From Bretschneidera sinensis (lineage: Eukaryota > Streptophyta > Magnoliopsida > Brassicales > Akaniaceae), in assembly GCA_023935145.1 (NCBI GenBank), contig CM043698.1:80866001-80930000 (forward strand): a stretch of 64,000 nucleotides of DNA. The letters run 5' to 3'. Both the position numbers and the translations under genes were made by a program. Positions 44,411-55,014 of this stretch are shown in pieces (positions within the stretch are counted from its first letter, which is position 1; every line of letters starts with the position of its first letter). The notes beneath the pieces were generated by a model. The model saw only the letters and a list, made by a program, of their open reading frames with translations. It was not told the DNA's origin and ran no database searches.

Positions 44411-45896
44411 TGATGAGAGTCATAAAATGCATCTAAACAGTGTTTAATTGTTAGCATTTTAGGGTTGATCAAGGTTGGAATTACACTTTTATACCTTAAT
44501 AACTCTAAAGTGTTATTTTTGAATCGTTGACTTATTTCAGTGTATTTTCAGGTACTTTGAGCTTAAAAAAGAGATAGAAAAGTTATCATCATTTTAAACA
44601 CGAAGCTTCAATGAATACTCGAGTGAGATAATGGTCGCAGAAGAGCCAAGATGAAGAGAAACCAAGAAAGGAGATTTATTAAATTGCCAGAATTGCCCGT
44701 ACAGATCAATCATCTTTGGAAATTAAACTGTATTGATGCAAGAAGAACCAGGAGATGAGCCATATATGCTTAGAAAGATCCGGAAGTCTATTTTCTGGAG
44801 AATTTCACGGCTTGTAAAAATGATTTTTCTAGAGAAAGTTATGGCAGTTTTGGTAGACAAGGTCAGGCTGTGCGGGATTTCAGCGTAATTTTGGGCTTAA
44901 ATCCCACATCCCACATCGGTTGGAAAACACATTTCTATATCCTACATCCCACATCGGATTGGAAACACATTGCACTCGTGGTATTTCCCTATAAAAGGCC
45001 TACTCCACTTCAGCTTTGAGGCATGAATCGGAGCTCATCTGAAATCATCAGAGAGTGAATCCAAAAGGCTTTTAGGAGCAATCCAGAGGGCCTTTAGGAT
45101 GAATCCGAAGTATAATTTTGGAGGGCAAGCTGAGGAATCGCCGAAGCTTTCACTGCCAAGGAGGAGATGATCGTTGAGAGGCCAGAGGCAACTCAAGAAT
45201 GCATGAGCTCCATGGTCGGCTAGTCTCCAAGCAAGGTGAAGGATGAATCCCTAGGTGTAGTTGTTCTTATTTTCCTTTATTTGATTTAGTTGTAGTTTGG
45301 TATTATTTTCATTAAATATTGTTATGTTTTATTCTTTAATTTAATTAGTAGATTTCTTATTAGTCCGATGATTGCATGCTTCTTTTCCATATAAGTCTAG
45401 TCATGCTTTTCTTATGTGTATCTGTTTGGGTGTGACTGAATCCGGTAGATCTCTTTTATAGATTTGTCCATTGCTGCGGTATTGTCGTTTAGATATACCA
45501 TCGTCTTTTGATAATTTATAAGTTAGGTCATGTGTGCTTGAAAGTAAAGAATAATTCATATCAATTACATTAGGGTTTATACATGCGCTTTAATCAAATA
45601 TTTGCCGATTGCCGGTTTGGGATGTGAAACTTGCAATCGAGATAAAAACAACTGAATCAAGTTAGGATTAGGGCAACGAACCTAGGGAGGATTTCCGGAA
45701 CCTTGTTGTTTCTTTATTATACTATCCATCAATTATTTACACAATTTCCATACAATCAACAAATCATATTTTGTCACTTTAACTTTTATCGTTTGTGTTG
45801 AGATTCATACCTTCTTTTGTAATTAACTTGTTTCCCTGTGGAATCGACACCCGAAAACTGTACTATAACTACCGCGTTATGTTTTGGGCGTAATCA
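44411..45896 (+). repeat. LTR 3 of the TR-GAG array
   Basis: Most diverged of the three. It has a ~10-bp deletion near 44875 and several private substitutions. It retains two exact ATCCCACATCG words (ending at about 44918 and 44956) upstream of TATAAAAG at 44990. It ends TAATCA, directly before the right target duplication TCATG. Confidence 0.95.
44946..44997 (+). promoter_or_regulatory. snRNA-type promoter motif (USE plus TATA) in LTR 3
   Basis: ATCCCACATCG at 44946-44956 matches the consensus of the upstream sequence element (RTCCCACATCG) of plant U-snRNA genes. TATAAAAG begins at 44990, leaving 33 bp between them, the spacing known for Pol II-transcribed plant snRNA genes. LTR1 and LTR2 keep the position but have ATCCCACATCA. 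Promoter function is inference. Confidence 0.5.
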
Positions 45897-46111
45897 TCAT
45901 GCATTGCATCTTACCTTAGATTGCACATCTAATTATTATTGAGCGACACAAATGTGTTTGTTGCTTACTGATGAATGTTTGTAGTGAGAGTGTTTGTGTT
46001 CAAATAGTCTTTGTATTATCCAGTGTAGATAATTTAGGAATACATTATTCATATTGCAGTCAATAATTCCTTGTTTTGTTTTGATTAAGTTCTGACAATA
46101 TCTCTTCTTGT

Positions 46112-46412
46112 TTTATATGGCTTAGGCGATATGGTGGATCTCTATAGTGTTCTCAAAAAGTCACCAAGATGCTACTCTTTCTCCACTGCCACCTCCTCGA
46201 GGGTTCTGGATCCCTCTTACTATGACGACGAGGATATAGAGTAACTTATCCAAACGGAGGTAGACCAGGGAGTACAATAGGTAGAGCAACACTTTGACGA
46301 ACAATATGGTCAACAGCTTCAGCAAAAGGTGAACAAAGGGATACAACATGCGATGAATCAAATCTGTGAGGAATGTGGTATACCACCACCTCCACCTCCA
46401 CCTCCACCATAA
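46112..46412 (+). pseudogene. CACTA plant transposase-associated protein fragment, second copy
   Basis: Plus-strand reading YGLGDMVDLYSVLKKS, SSR, YYDDEDIE, then stops within a Q/E-rich helical tail and a proline run (GIPPPPPPPPP) near 46380. Residues and nucleotides line up with the minus-strand fragment at 29940-30300. A polypyrimidine stretch ending in TTAGG just before the block may be an intron end. Non-functional. Confidence 0.55.
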
Positions 46413-46499
46413 ACTATAAGTAAATACTTTTACAACTTTATGCTTAAAACTTTATTACAATGTGCATGATATACATGTTCATTAATACTTATTGGTTTT

Positions 46500-47030
46500 A
46501 GGGTCGAAAAAATAAAATACTCGTCTTGTGGGCAAGACATGAGTATCGACACTTTTGTATCATAGAATGTGAGTTATGAGAACAAGTCTAATTGAATTTG
46601 GACCATCGATCGTTTCAGATTTTATGAGAAAAAGTAAGAGTTTAAGATTCAAACTGTTAACACAGTGATTCTAGGGGTGAAAATGTAAAATACTAGTATC
46701 ATGGACAAGCTAGGAGTACTAATACATCCGTCCCATAAAATATGAGTTGTGGAAACAACTATTATCAAATTTGGAGTACTAGTTCAGATTTTATGAGAAA
46801 AAGTGAGAGTTTTATGTTCAAACCGTTAAAACTTAGTGATTTTAGAGTCAAAATGTAAAATACTTATCATGTGGACAATTTGAGAGTACCAGCATGTCTG
46901 TACCATAGAATGTGAGTTGTGAGAAGAATTTTAATCGAATTCAAGCCATCGGTTCAAAATTTATGTGAAAAAATAAGAGTTTTAGGTTCAAACGGTTAAC
47001 ACTTCGTGGTTTTAGAGACGAAAATATAAA
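46500..47030. repeat. 171-bp tandem repeat, three copies, inverted relative to 29241-29880
   Basis: Units are marked by GAGTT(A/G)TG at 46571, 46744 and 46914 (periods 173 and 170). The reverse complement matches the 29241 array, including AGCATGTC and GTGAGTTGTGAGAA words. It follows a CACTA-like coding tail, as does the other array. Confidence 0.9.
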
Positions 47031-49754
47031 ATAATAATAATAAACATATTAAAATGAAGAAAATCATTTGCTTCAACCAATTCTTAAGACGTTTTTTTGG
47101 TTAATATTGTTTGGGGTATTTAAATAAAATTTAAAAAATGAATTCAATTTTTATTTTATTTCAAACATAAAATTCATTTCTGTTTAACCATTTAAATAAA
47201 AATATATTAAATATAAAAATTCATTTAAAAATTAATTTTGTTTTCAATTTATTTGAAAATTAAATTTAAATTCATTTATAAATGAACTGTAGTTTGTATT
47301 CACTTAGATTTAAAATGAATTTTATGCGCTTAAGCTGACACCAACCAGAATGAGTGGAATTACTAACCTTCACTTATTTGAGAGATTTTTAAAAAGGATA
47401 AGGTTTCTTCAAAACCCACTGTAACCTTCAAAACCCCATTTGAAGGTTTTGAGAAGAGAGGTAATCCTCATTTAATCACTTAAAATCGGAATACCAAAAT
47501 TACTCTCATTTATGCTTGTTATTTACAAATAAAGACTTTAGAAATACCTCTCCAAACTCTTCTGCTACACAGTACGATCAAGAAGCATATCTTTTTTATC
47601 AGATTATTACTTACAACGTTTCTATCACAAAGAAATTGAGTTCGGCATGTTCAATTTCTTTGATCGGGTTTATACTGATGAAATTCCCTTTTTTTTTATT
47701 AGAACTGATGAAATTCCAAATACCTGTATTTTGCTTATTTGGTAGCATGATTATGCAATGTGAACTTTGAAATTAATTAATTAATATTTCTAGATACTTT
47801 TTTGGTTCAGTTGGTTTTGGATGAGAGATTTTTTGGTGGTTGCTTGTACAATCTGATGTAGTTTGTTTCTTTGTTGTTTACGGGGCATTTCTTATGCTTT
47901 TGAGCTCTTTGTTTTTGAGATTTCTATGACTGTATTAACAAAAATAATGTCTTTCAAATAAATTAATTTACGGTTTAATACAGTTCACATGAGGGATGCA
48001 AACATTATCAATAAAAGAGAGTTTTAAGAGACTGCTAATTCAAGAGACCTCCACCGTTTTCTTGCTTTTTGCAGTCATGTACGTAATTGGATTTTGTTGA
48101 AAACATGACCAGCACTATTTTAAAATCATGGGCAGCGAAGTCCACAGCCATCAAACAGCCAAATTAAGGTTAAATAATAATTATTGATCGATTTCTATTT
48201 TGAACACATAACTTTTAATTGTACCAATTAGCTTTTATAATTTTTTTTTTAAAAATTTCAAAATATCATTTCACTGAATTTCGTTTCAAAATCTAGTTTG
48301 GTTTCAAAATCTAGTTGAATTTCCACTTCGGCACTTGGTCAACATTAATGTGGCATGTGATTCAAGAGAAATTTTTACATGCATGGGCAAAACACTATTT
48401 TTACATCGGGTGAAAATTCATTTGTTGTTGTTAGGTAACTTCATTGATAATATCCGTACAGTCATTATTCATGTTAGTAGTGGAGTTATCTAACAATTAC
48501 CAGTGAAGTTTTCATCTAATGCGAAAATTGTGTTTTGCACCAAGTTCAGGTATGAATTTCTCATAATTCTAAGTATTTTGTATATTGTTTATTAGCCACC
48601 TCAATGCTAAAGTGGACATCCGAGAAGATTTTAAGATCGAATTTACCGGAAAGATCGGATTGAGAAATCAAACAAAGTTATAGGACATTTTTTATACAAT
48701 TAAAAATCATGTAATCAAAATAAAAAATGATCAATAGTTAAATGACCCAAATAAATATTTTGTGCTAAATTAACCTTCTAAGGACATCCGATAAAATTTT
48801 AAGATCGAATTTACTGGAAGGATCAGACTGAGAAATCAAATAAAGTTATAGGACATTTTTTATACAATTAAAAATTATATAATCAAAATAAAATATGATT
48901 AATAGTTATGTGACCCAAATAAGTATTTAGCACTAAACTAACCTTCTAAACTTTGCTTCAGCCTTTAAGAAAAAAGTATATTTGGTAAATAGAAGAAAAT
49001 TTTCTTTATGATGAAAAGAAGAGGAAAAAATGCTTCATTTTTTCCCAGTTGTCTAAACAGACCTTCTTTCATGAATGTTGATACAGGACCATGTAAATGG
49101 AAATTCTTCATAAATGATGAAAAGATAAGAAAAAAATGCTTTTGTTTTTTTTATTATTATTAAATGTTCATACAGTAAGAATAAGAAAAAATAAATAAAG
49201 ATTGATTAACTGAGTACTCAATTCAAATCCCGTTTAAAGACATATCAAGCAGATAACAAAACGTATAATTTTTATCTTGGTAACGCTTTCGAAATAAGTG
49301 ATAATGTGGTGAAAGTCAGGTAATAACAGGAAGGGACTGAAAAAATTTCATTTTTACATGATGCATTTTCATTGAGTAATAAGATGTACGTTTGGTGTTT
49401 TATCTGATGTACTTTTTTATCTTTATCTTTATCATTCATAAATAGCTAAATCCTGAAAGGTTAATATGGCCATTTAAAATTAAACCCGACAACATGAAAG
49501 AAATATGACCGTTGGCTACTTTCTACAAATCCAGGCGTTTTAAATCATTTGTTTTAATCAGAAAAAGAATTTCAATACTCAACGGTGAACATCGAATCAC
49601 ATACCATGCATTGATTTTCTCCCCAAGCAAAACAATACCTCTCAACAACGGCACCCCGACCTCTATTTATCTCTCTCTCTTTGTAGCGGGCAAAGAAACC
49701 AAATAATTATAATAGGAAAAAGAAGAGAAAAAAGAGGTGGTGTTTTGACTTTTG
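47031..49754. other. AT-rich intergenic DNA upstream of the lipase-like gene
   Basis: No supported gene. An 84-codon frame at 47516 has no recognisable features. A 168-bp tandem duplication lies at 48614-48949. The 60 bp before the gene's ATG contain a CTCTCTCTCT pyrimidine patch (49669-49680), frequent in plant 5' untranslated regions, preceded by CTATTTAT, a weak TATA candidate. Confidence 0.5.
48614..48949. repeat. 168-bp tandem duplication
   Basis: 48614-48781 and 48782-48949 share GGACATCCGA, TTTTAAGATCGAATTTAC and TATAGGACATTTTTTATAC in the same order, with about 10% differences by eye. No coding potential. Confidence 0.85.
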
Positions 49755-52312
49755 ATGGCAAAGCGTGGACCAGAGGAGATGACAAAAGGGGAGGTGGAGG
49801 AGGAGGCAGTGGCGGTGGCGGTGAAAGAGGAAGCTCACCCATATGCATTTCACGTCTCTGTTCCTAGAAATGTGGCTTCTCCGAATTGGAGAGACCTTGT
49901 CAACTCCAGTTGGTCAGTACCCATTTCGATTTTGTTCTCTTTGAGCTTTTGTCACTTTTTTTGTGGGTCTTCTGGGACTTTAACTTTAATCAGTTCTTGA
50001 ATTCTAGGGCAATCACTAAAAAAGTGAAGTCGATTTGCTCCACGCCTCTTACCCATTTCGTGTTTGCTCCAAATCTATGGGTTATTAATTCTTGAACAAG
50101 CGCAAAACTATATGTGAATGACCCATTTTGCTTCCGTCAAATTTCACTGATAATTGTGAAATTTTATCAGCAGGGAAGCTCTTTTTAGACCTATACATTT
50201 GTATTTTTGGATTATGTAATACAAAGAACGGATTTGGAGTTCTGATATTTGAATGGTTAAAAGGGACTAATCCCAGAAACAGAGAGAAGAACCAGAAAGG
50301 AAAAACATTAATAAACTAGGGAGTTGTTTCTCGGATGTCTGAAATCTGGCTGATTAGGGGATTTTATCTGCGGAAATTTTGTTTTGACCCATTATAAAAA
50401 TCAGGTGTCTTTGGATCACAATCTAGGGGAACATTTGCTACATTTATAATTGGACCTTGTCTATTCATGGTAAGTGGTGTATTTGTCTACTATGACCAAT
50501 TATTGGCTCACAAATCATGGTATGGCTTACTCTGGCTTGGATGTTAGCGGGGTTCATTTAGGAAAATTTTGGGTGAGCGGATTGACTTGAGTATAAACAG
50601 AAAAGGCAATAGTTGCAAGATTTTGAATTTTGCAGAATTGGGGATCTCAATTTAATTTTATTTCTGCATACCACTATGCTTTATTATATAGCTGGAAGTG
50701 TGTTTAGGTTATTTTAATCATGGAGATTGAGTCTCACCGTTCCTAGCCAATAAGAGAGATTCTTGCCTAGATTTAGTCCATGAGATTTTATTAGACGGAA
50801 GTACTTTCCACTATTGGATAGGAAGAGAAAAGGAAAATTTCTCCATCCTCTCTATCCATTTGAGGGTGAGAAGTACCTTTGATCCAAGAAAATTCCATTG
50901 GCCAATCTAGACAATAATTTTCCAGCCAATAGATACAGTTTTACTGATGCTATTCAAAGCCAGTAAATGCAGATATTCATTTCACAAATTTCATGAGTTT
51001 TATGTTATATCAATGGTTCTTTTTCTATTTCTTTTTGGTTCATTTGTTTTTTTTATCTTTGGTTCTCAGAATAATGCTCTGGTTTCTTGCTTAGAATTGA
51101 GTTGAAAGGAACATAATTTTTTGTTCTTATGTGGAGTGGTAATTGCATTACAAGTTTCAAGTTGATTTTGTTTTTCTGCATCATCTTCTTGATAAGATTG
51201 ATTGATTCCTTTTCCCTAACTGGATATTTTCTGCCTAATACCATAGATCACTAATTCATTGTGCCTTAGACTTCGTTAATTAGTAATTTCTAGAGATTAT
51301 TTATTGGTCATGGATGTCTGCCACTTGGCAATTGAGGTTAACAATGAGATTTAAATGAGGATACATTTAGATTTCTTCTCCAATTCATCAATAGTTCTTG
51401 TTTCTTTTTAGCTGGTAAATAGTTTTGATGTCACTGTTGCTCTGGATAGAACATTAGAATGTTTGAAAACATGTAGTAGCTTGTCTAAAGTCTATTTTTT
51501 AGTGAAGAACTATTTTAAAATCTGTCGTTTGGTCATTTTCCCCCTTGTGGTGTGTGAAAATGAGAAGTGGCTTTCTTGAGAGGCATGATAAGAATCATTT
51601 CTTCTCAGTGTCTATCGGTGAGAAGCTCCATTTACTTGTTTGCATGCGACCTATATTTTCAATTTCTGTTTTTCGATAGATAGCTCTACCAATTACCATC
51701 TTCACGAGATGATTTGTATATATACAGGAAGGATGCAAACTACAAAAGAACTGTAATTGCCTGCTTCATTCAAGCAGTTTATCTGCTTGAGCTTGATAGA
51801 CAAGAGAACAGAACTGAAGAAAACACTCTCGCTCCAAAATGGTGGATACCCTTCAAGTACAAGCTAATCCAAACTTTGATTGATGAAAGAGATGGATCGA
51901 TATTTGGTGCAGTTCTAGAATGGGACCACACTGCAGCATTAGCCGACTTGGTACTCATCAGACCCAGTGGAGCACCAAAGGCTGTTTTAGCACTTCGAGG
52001 AACAGTACTAAAAAAGGCAACTATCAGAAGAGATATTGAAGATGACCTTCGCTTTCTAGCTTGTGAAAGTTTGAATGGTTCTGTCAGATTTAAGGTTGCA
52101 ATGGAGGCATTAAAATTAGTTGCTGAAAGATACGGAAGCAGTAATGTGTGTATTGTAGGACATTCGTTAGGGGCTGGTTTTCTCTCCAGGTGGGAAAAGC
52201 ATTGGCTAAAAACGGGGTATATGTGGATGCTCATTGATTTAAATCTCTTCCAAACAAACCCAGCTTTTTCTCCAATATTTCGTAAGCTCATAGCCAGTGA
52301 AATAGAAGGTCG
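49755..52312 (+). pseudogene. Lipase-like alpha/beta-hydrolase gene (At4g10955-like), broken at its 3' end
   Basis: Exon 1 (49755-49912) starts MAKRG, with a low-complexity E/V-rich stretch and HPYAFHVSVP. The intron is 49913-51727 (GT...AG), phase 2; the codon for W is completed in exon 2. Exon 2 (from 51728) reads KDANYKRTVIACFIQAVYLL, LAPKWW, SIFGAVLEW, AVLALRGT and GHSLGAGF, where the serine (~residue 199) is the nucleophile of the lipase class-3 fold. One base appears missing at 52181, shifting the frame; restoring sense needs the frame that reads VGKALAKNGVYVDAH. The next ~79 bp (52234-52312) make sense only on the minus strand (PSISLAMSLRNIGEK), an inversion. The catalytic Asp/His region is lost. 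Substrate unknown. Confidence 0.75.
52234..52312 (-). other. Micro-inverted coding segment of the lipase-like gene
   Basis: Read on the minus strand it encodes PSISLAMSLRNIGEK followed by AGFVWKRFKS, which is the expected continuation after VYVDAH in this gene family (from recall). The segment is therefore flipped in place. Only ~4 residues of the expected junction are missing on its left. Confidence 0.65.
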
Positions 52313-52319
52313 TGAAACG

Positions 52320-52960
52320 TTGGAGCGTAAGTCTTTTGAAACGTTAGGGTGTTTCAAAATTCTAATAAAATAATATAAATTTATTAATTAAAATAATATA
52401 AATTATATAAATATAATGATTAACATTTAAATTAATTAATTTTCAATAAACTTTAATACTTTTATTAACTCTCTAGAGCATATAAATTATAATTATAATT
52501 TTAAAATATTAATATATATTTATATATAATATATTATATTTTATATTGTTATAAATTGGAAATGATTAATTAAATATTTAGTAGTTATTATTAAACCAAA
52601 TAACATGTGATAGGCGTAAGCCCTGAAGTGTTGGAGCGTAAGCCCTGAAGTGTTAGAGCGTAAACCTTTTGAAACGTTAGGATGTTTCGAAATTCTAATA
52701 AAATAATAAAAATTAATTAATTAAAATAATATAAATTATATAAATATAATGATTAACATTTAAATTAATTAATTTTCAATAAACTTTAATACTTTTATTA
52801 ACTTTCTAGAGCATATAAATTATAATTATAATTTTAAAATATTAATATATTAATATATATTTATATATAATATATTATTTTTTATATTGTTATAAATTGG
52901 AAATGATTAATTAAATATTTTTTAATTATTATTAATCCAAATAACATGTAATAAATATTT
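52320..52960. repeat. 333-bp tandem duplication 3' of the broken gene
   Basis: 52320-52652 and 52653-52960 share TT(G/A)GAGCGTAA, TTTTGAAACGTTAGG(G/A)TG and a long AT-rich tail. At the junction a 21-bp unit with GCGTAAGCCCTGAAGTGTT is itself repeated. The duplication starts exactly where gene similarity stops. Confidence 0.85.
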
Positions 52961-53272
52961 ATTAAATACAATAATATAACTATAAGAACATTTATTTTAG
53001 TGTTAAGATTTGTATTAATATTCATTTGGGTATAGGTTTAAGCCTTAAAATTGTATTTTTTTTTATTTTAAAGTTTTTATAAAACTTCAATAAACTGTAC
53101 GTCCGAAATATAAAAAACGCTCCCGGAGGAAAAGAGGTACGCCTAATTTCGTAATAAACAGTGGGCTTGCTTTAAGTGTGCAGTAAACAGATAATATAAT
53201 TCTGGCTTGGGGGAATGATTTTGGGTGGCTCAGGCTACTCAATGATATTAAACAAGTAAAAATTGTGAAAAA

Positions 53273-53329
53273 CGAACCCAGAATCTCTGGTTCCGTAGAC
53301 CAGCGCCTTATCCATTGGGTCATGGAGTC
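53273..53329 (-). pseudogene. Truncated tRNA-Arg(ACG)
   Basis: The minus strand reads GACTCCATGACCCAATGG, then AAGGCGC, the anticodon arm CTGGT-CTACGGA-ACCAG (anticodon ACG, arginine) and GATTCTGGGTTCG. It then breaks off into TTTTTCACA instead of the T-arm end and acceptor strand. D and anticodon arms are intact, but it cannot fold completely, so it should not yield a functional tRNA. Pol III boxes A and B (GGTTCG...) are partly preserved. Confidence 0.8.
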
Positions 53330-53339
53330 CTAGAAACTG

Positions 53340-54003
53340 TTTTAATTGCCATGTAAAACATATTTATTGCGTCATTAAAAGTTAACCTGGACCAAACAAT
53401 TTTAGGGTGTTTGTGATTTTTATGTATGAAAAGAAATAATAAAACTTTTCACTTTTGTTTTTTACAAAATGGTAGAAAAGTACTCTTCATTTACTCTTTT
53501 CTCCCCCTCCCTCCTTTTTACTTCCACTTTTCTTTTATACGAATTATAATTTCAACATTTGGTTGGATAGATTAATATATTGGAATTAGAGTAGAATAAA
53601 TATCAAATTACCAAAATATTTCTAATCTTAAAATTATTAATTAAATAATAAAAAACTCAAATTATTGTCAAATTTTATTTTAAAGTTAACTTAATAGTAT
53701 TATAATTTAATATAATATAACATAATATAATATGTATTACGTTATGTTTTATTATAATATTAAATTATTATACTATATATATATATACTATCTATATTTT
53801 TTTAATTTAATATTATAATTATTGTGTAAAACAATTTTATTTATATAATTATATATTATATACTATTTATATAATTACAAAATTATTATTATTATATCAT
53901 TATTTAATAATATATATTATTATTTAATATTTGGTAAAAAATATTTTGAAATTCTATTATTAACACACACACATTGAAAATTTCTAATAAGGGAAATCTA
54001 TTG
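53340..54003. other. AT-rich spacer
   Basis: Very AT-rich with TATAAT-like short repeats at 53700-53960. No gene or clear element boundary. Confidence 0.5.
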
Positions 54004-54448
54004 CATGTTTGGATGGAATTTTCGAAAACTGTTTTCGGTTTTCAAAAACTAAAATCAGTTTTCAAAAACTCATTTCCATGTTTGGCAAATAGTTTTCAAA
54101 AGTAACTTTCTAAATTAATTTTCAAAAATTATTTTCTGAAAACCCTAAATTGGTGTTTTCTGATATAATTTTCGAAAAATAGCTCTAAAATCACTGTTCA
54201 TTTCTCTGTTTTGTTCTTCCTCCATAGTATATAAAAAATATTAAAATTTTGAAAATAAAATAACATTAATTATTTTTAAGTATTTAGTAAATCTGAAAAA
54301 TAAAATTAATATAGATTTTAAATTTAAACTCAAAAGTAAAAATAATTACAAGGAGTATCAGAACAGTTTTTAAAATAAGATTATCCAAACAACATTTCAC
54401 TGTTTTCTATTTTGGAAACAGTTTTCGAGTTACAGTTATTCAAACATG
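54004..54448. mobile_element. MITE-like foldback, ~445 bp
   Basis: The left end (CATGTTTGGAT ... TTTTCGAAAACTGTTTTC) is an imperfect inverted copy of the right end (GGAAACAGTTTTCGAG ... ATTCAAACATG). The terminal inverted repeat spans about 33 bp. The interior is AT-rich, without coding. Size and structure fit a MITE; I could not read a convincing target duplication. Confidence 0.55.
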
Positions 54449-54512
54449 TTTTATTCAAAAAATATCATAAAAACCTAGCCAAATATATAATACACCCAAA
54501 CAGGCCATGTCT

Positions 54513-54714
54513 ATGGTGACTTGCCTTAAAACATGTCACTGCAGAAATTGTTAATTTAAATTATATTTGATGGTAAATTTTACATTTGATGATAATACAC
54601 TAAATGTAAGAAAATACCACCAAATTTAACTTTCCTTGAGAGACCACCAAATGTAAGTTAGATTACTGCAAAATGTTGAAAAGATTGTGATGACTTGTTT
54701 TAAGACAAACCATC
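54513..54714. mobile_element. Small foldback element, ~200 bp
   Basis: ATGGTGACTTGCCTTAAAAC at the left is matched by the inverse of GTTTTAAGACAAACCAT at the right, with small gaps. The interior has repeated CCACCAAAT and AAATGTAAG words. Possible MITE. Confidence 0.45.
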
Positions 54715-55014
54715 AAAACCCCAAAATAGATTGGCAATTGCGCATAGAGAGATAAAAAATAGAGTTATGTATATTGTAACTGTGTCACGTATACAAAATA
54801 TTTAATATATAAAATGTTATGTGTCCTTCATGTAAAAGTAGTTCTATTAATCTCTTTCGCTTCATGTAAATGTAATGTGATTAAATATAAAAGAGAGAAT
54901 TTTTTTGAATCATTGTTTGAAAGATTTTTGAAAAATTCAAAATGAAACTCATTCCAGCGTTTTTGTACCCTTGAGAAAACCCTAACCCTACTTCCCATGC
55001 TTTCCTAACCATCA

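Larger units (their letters stand above)
34505..45896 (+). mobile_element. TR-GAG-like LTR retrotransposon in tandem form: LTR-internal-LTR-internal-LTR
   Basis: Three LTRs (34505-36000, 39458-40952, 44411-45896) separate two internal regions of 3457 and 3458 bp that differ at only two positions I could find. The whole array is flanked by one 5-bp duplication, TCATG (34500-34504 and 45897-45901), so it descends from a single insertion. Coding content is gag only; there is no protease, RT or integrase, which matches the plant TR-GAG class of non-autonomous Ty3-related elements. The primer site is tRNA-Asp. Gag is frameshifted in both copies at the same places. Confidence 0.9.

Noticed and set aside
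47516..47770. 84-codon frame in the intergenic region
   Set aside because: No recognisable features; leucine/phenylalanine bias of AT-rich DNA.
50741..50941. Possible MITE remnant in the intron of the lipase-like gene
   Set aside because: Inverted ends match only about 12 of 16 bases by eye; too weak to annotate.
51779..52357. 192-codon minus-strand frame opposite the lipase-like exon
   Set aside because: A shadow of the exon, except for the short inverted segment, which is reported separately.
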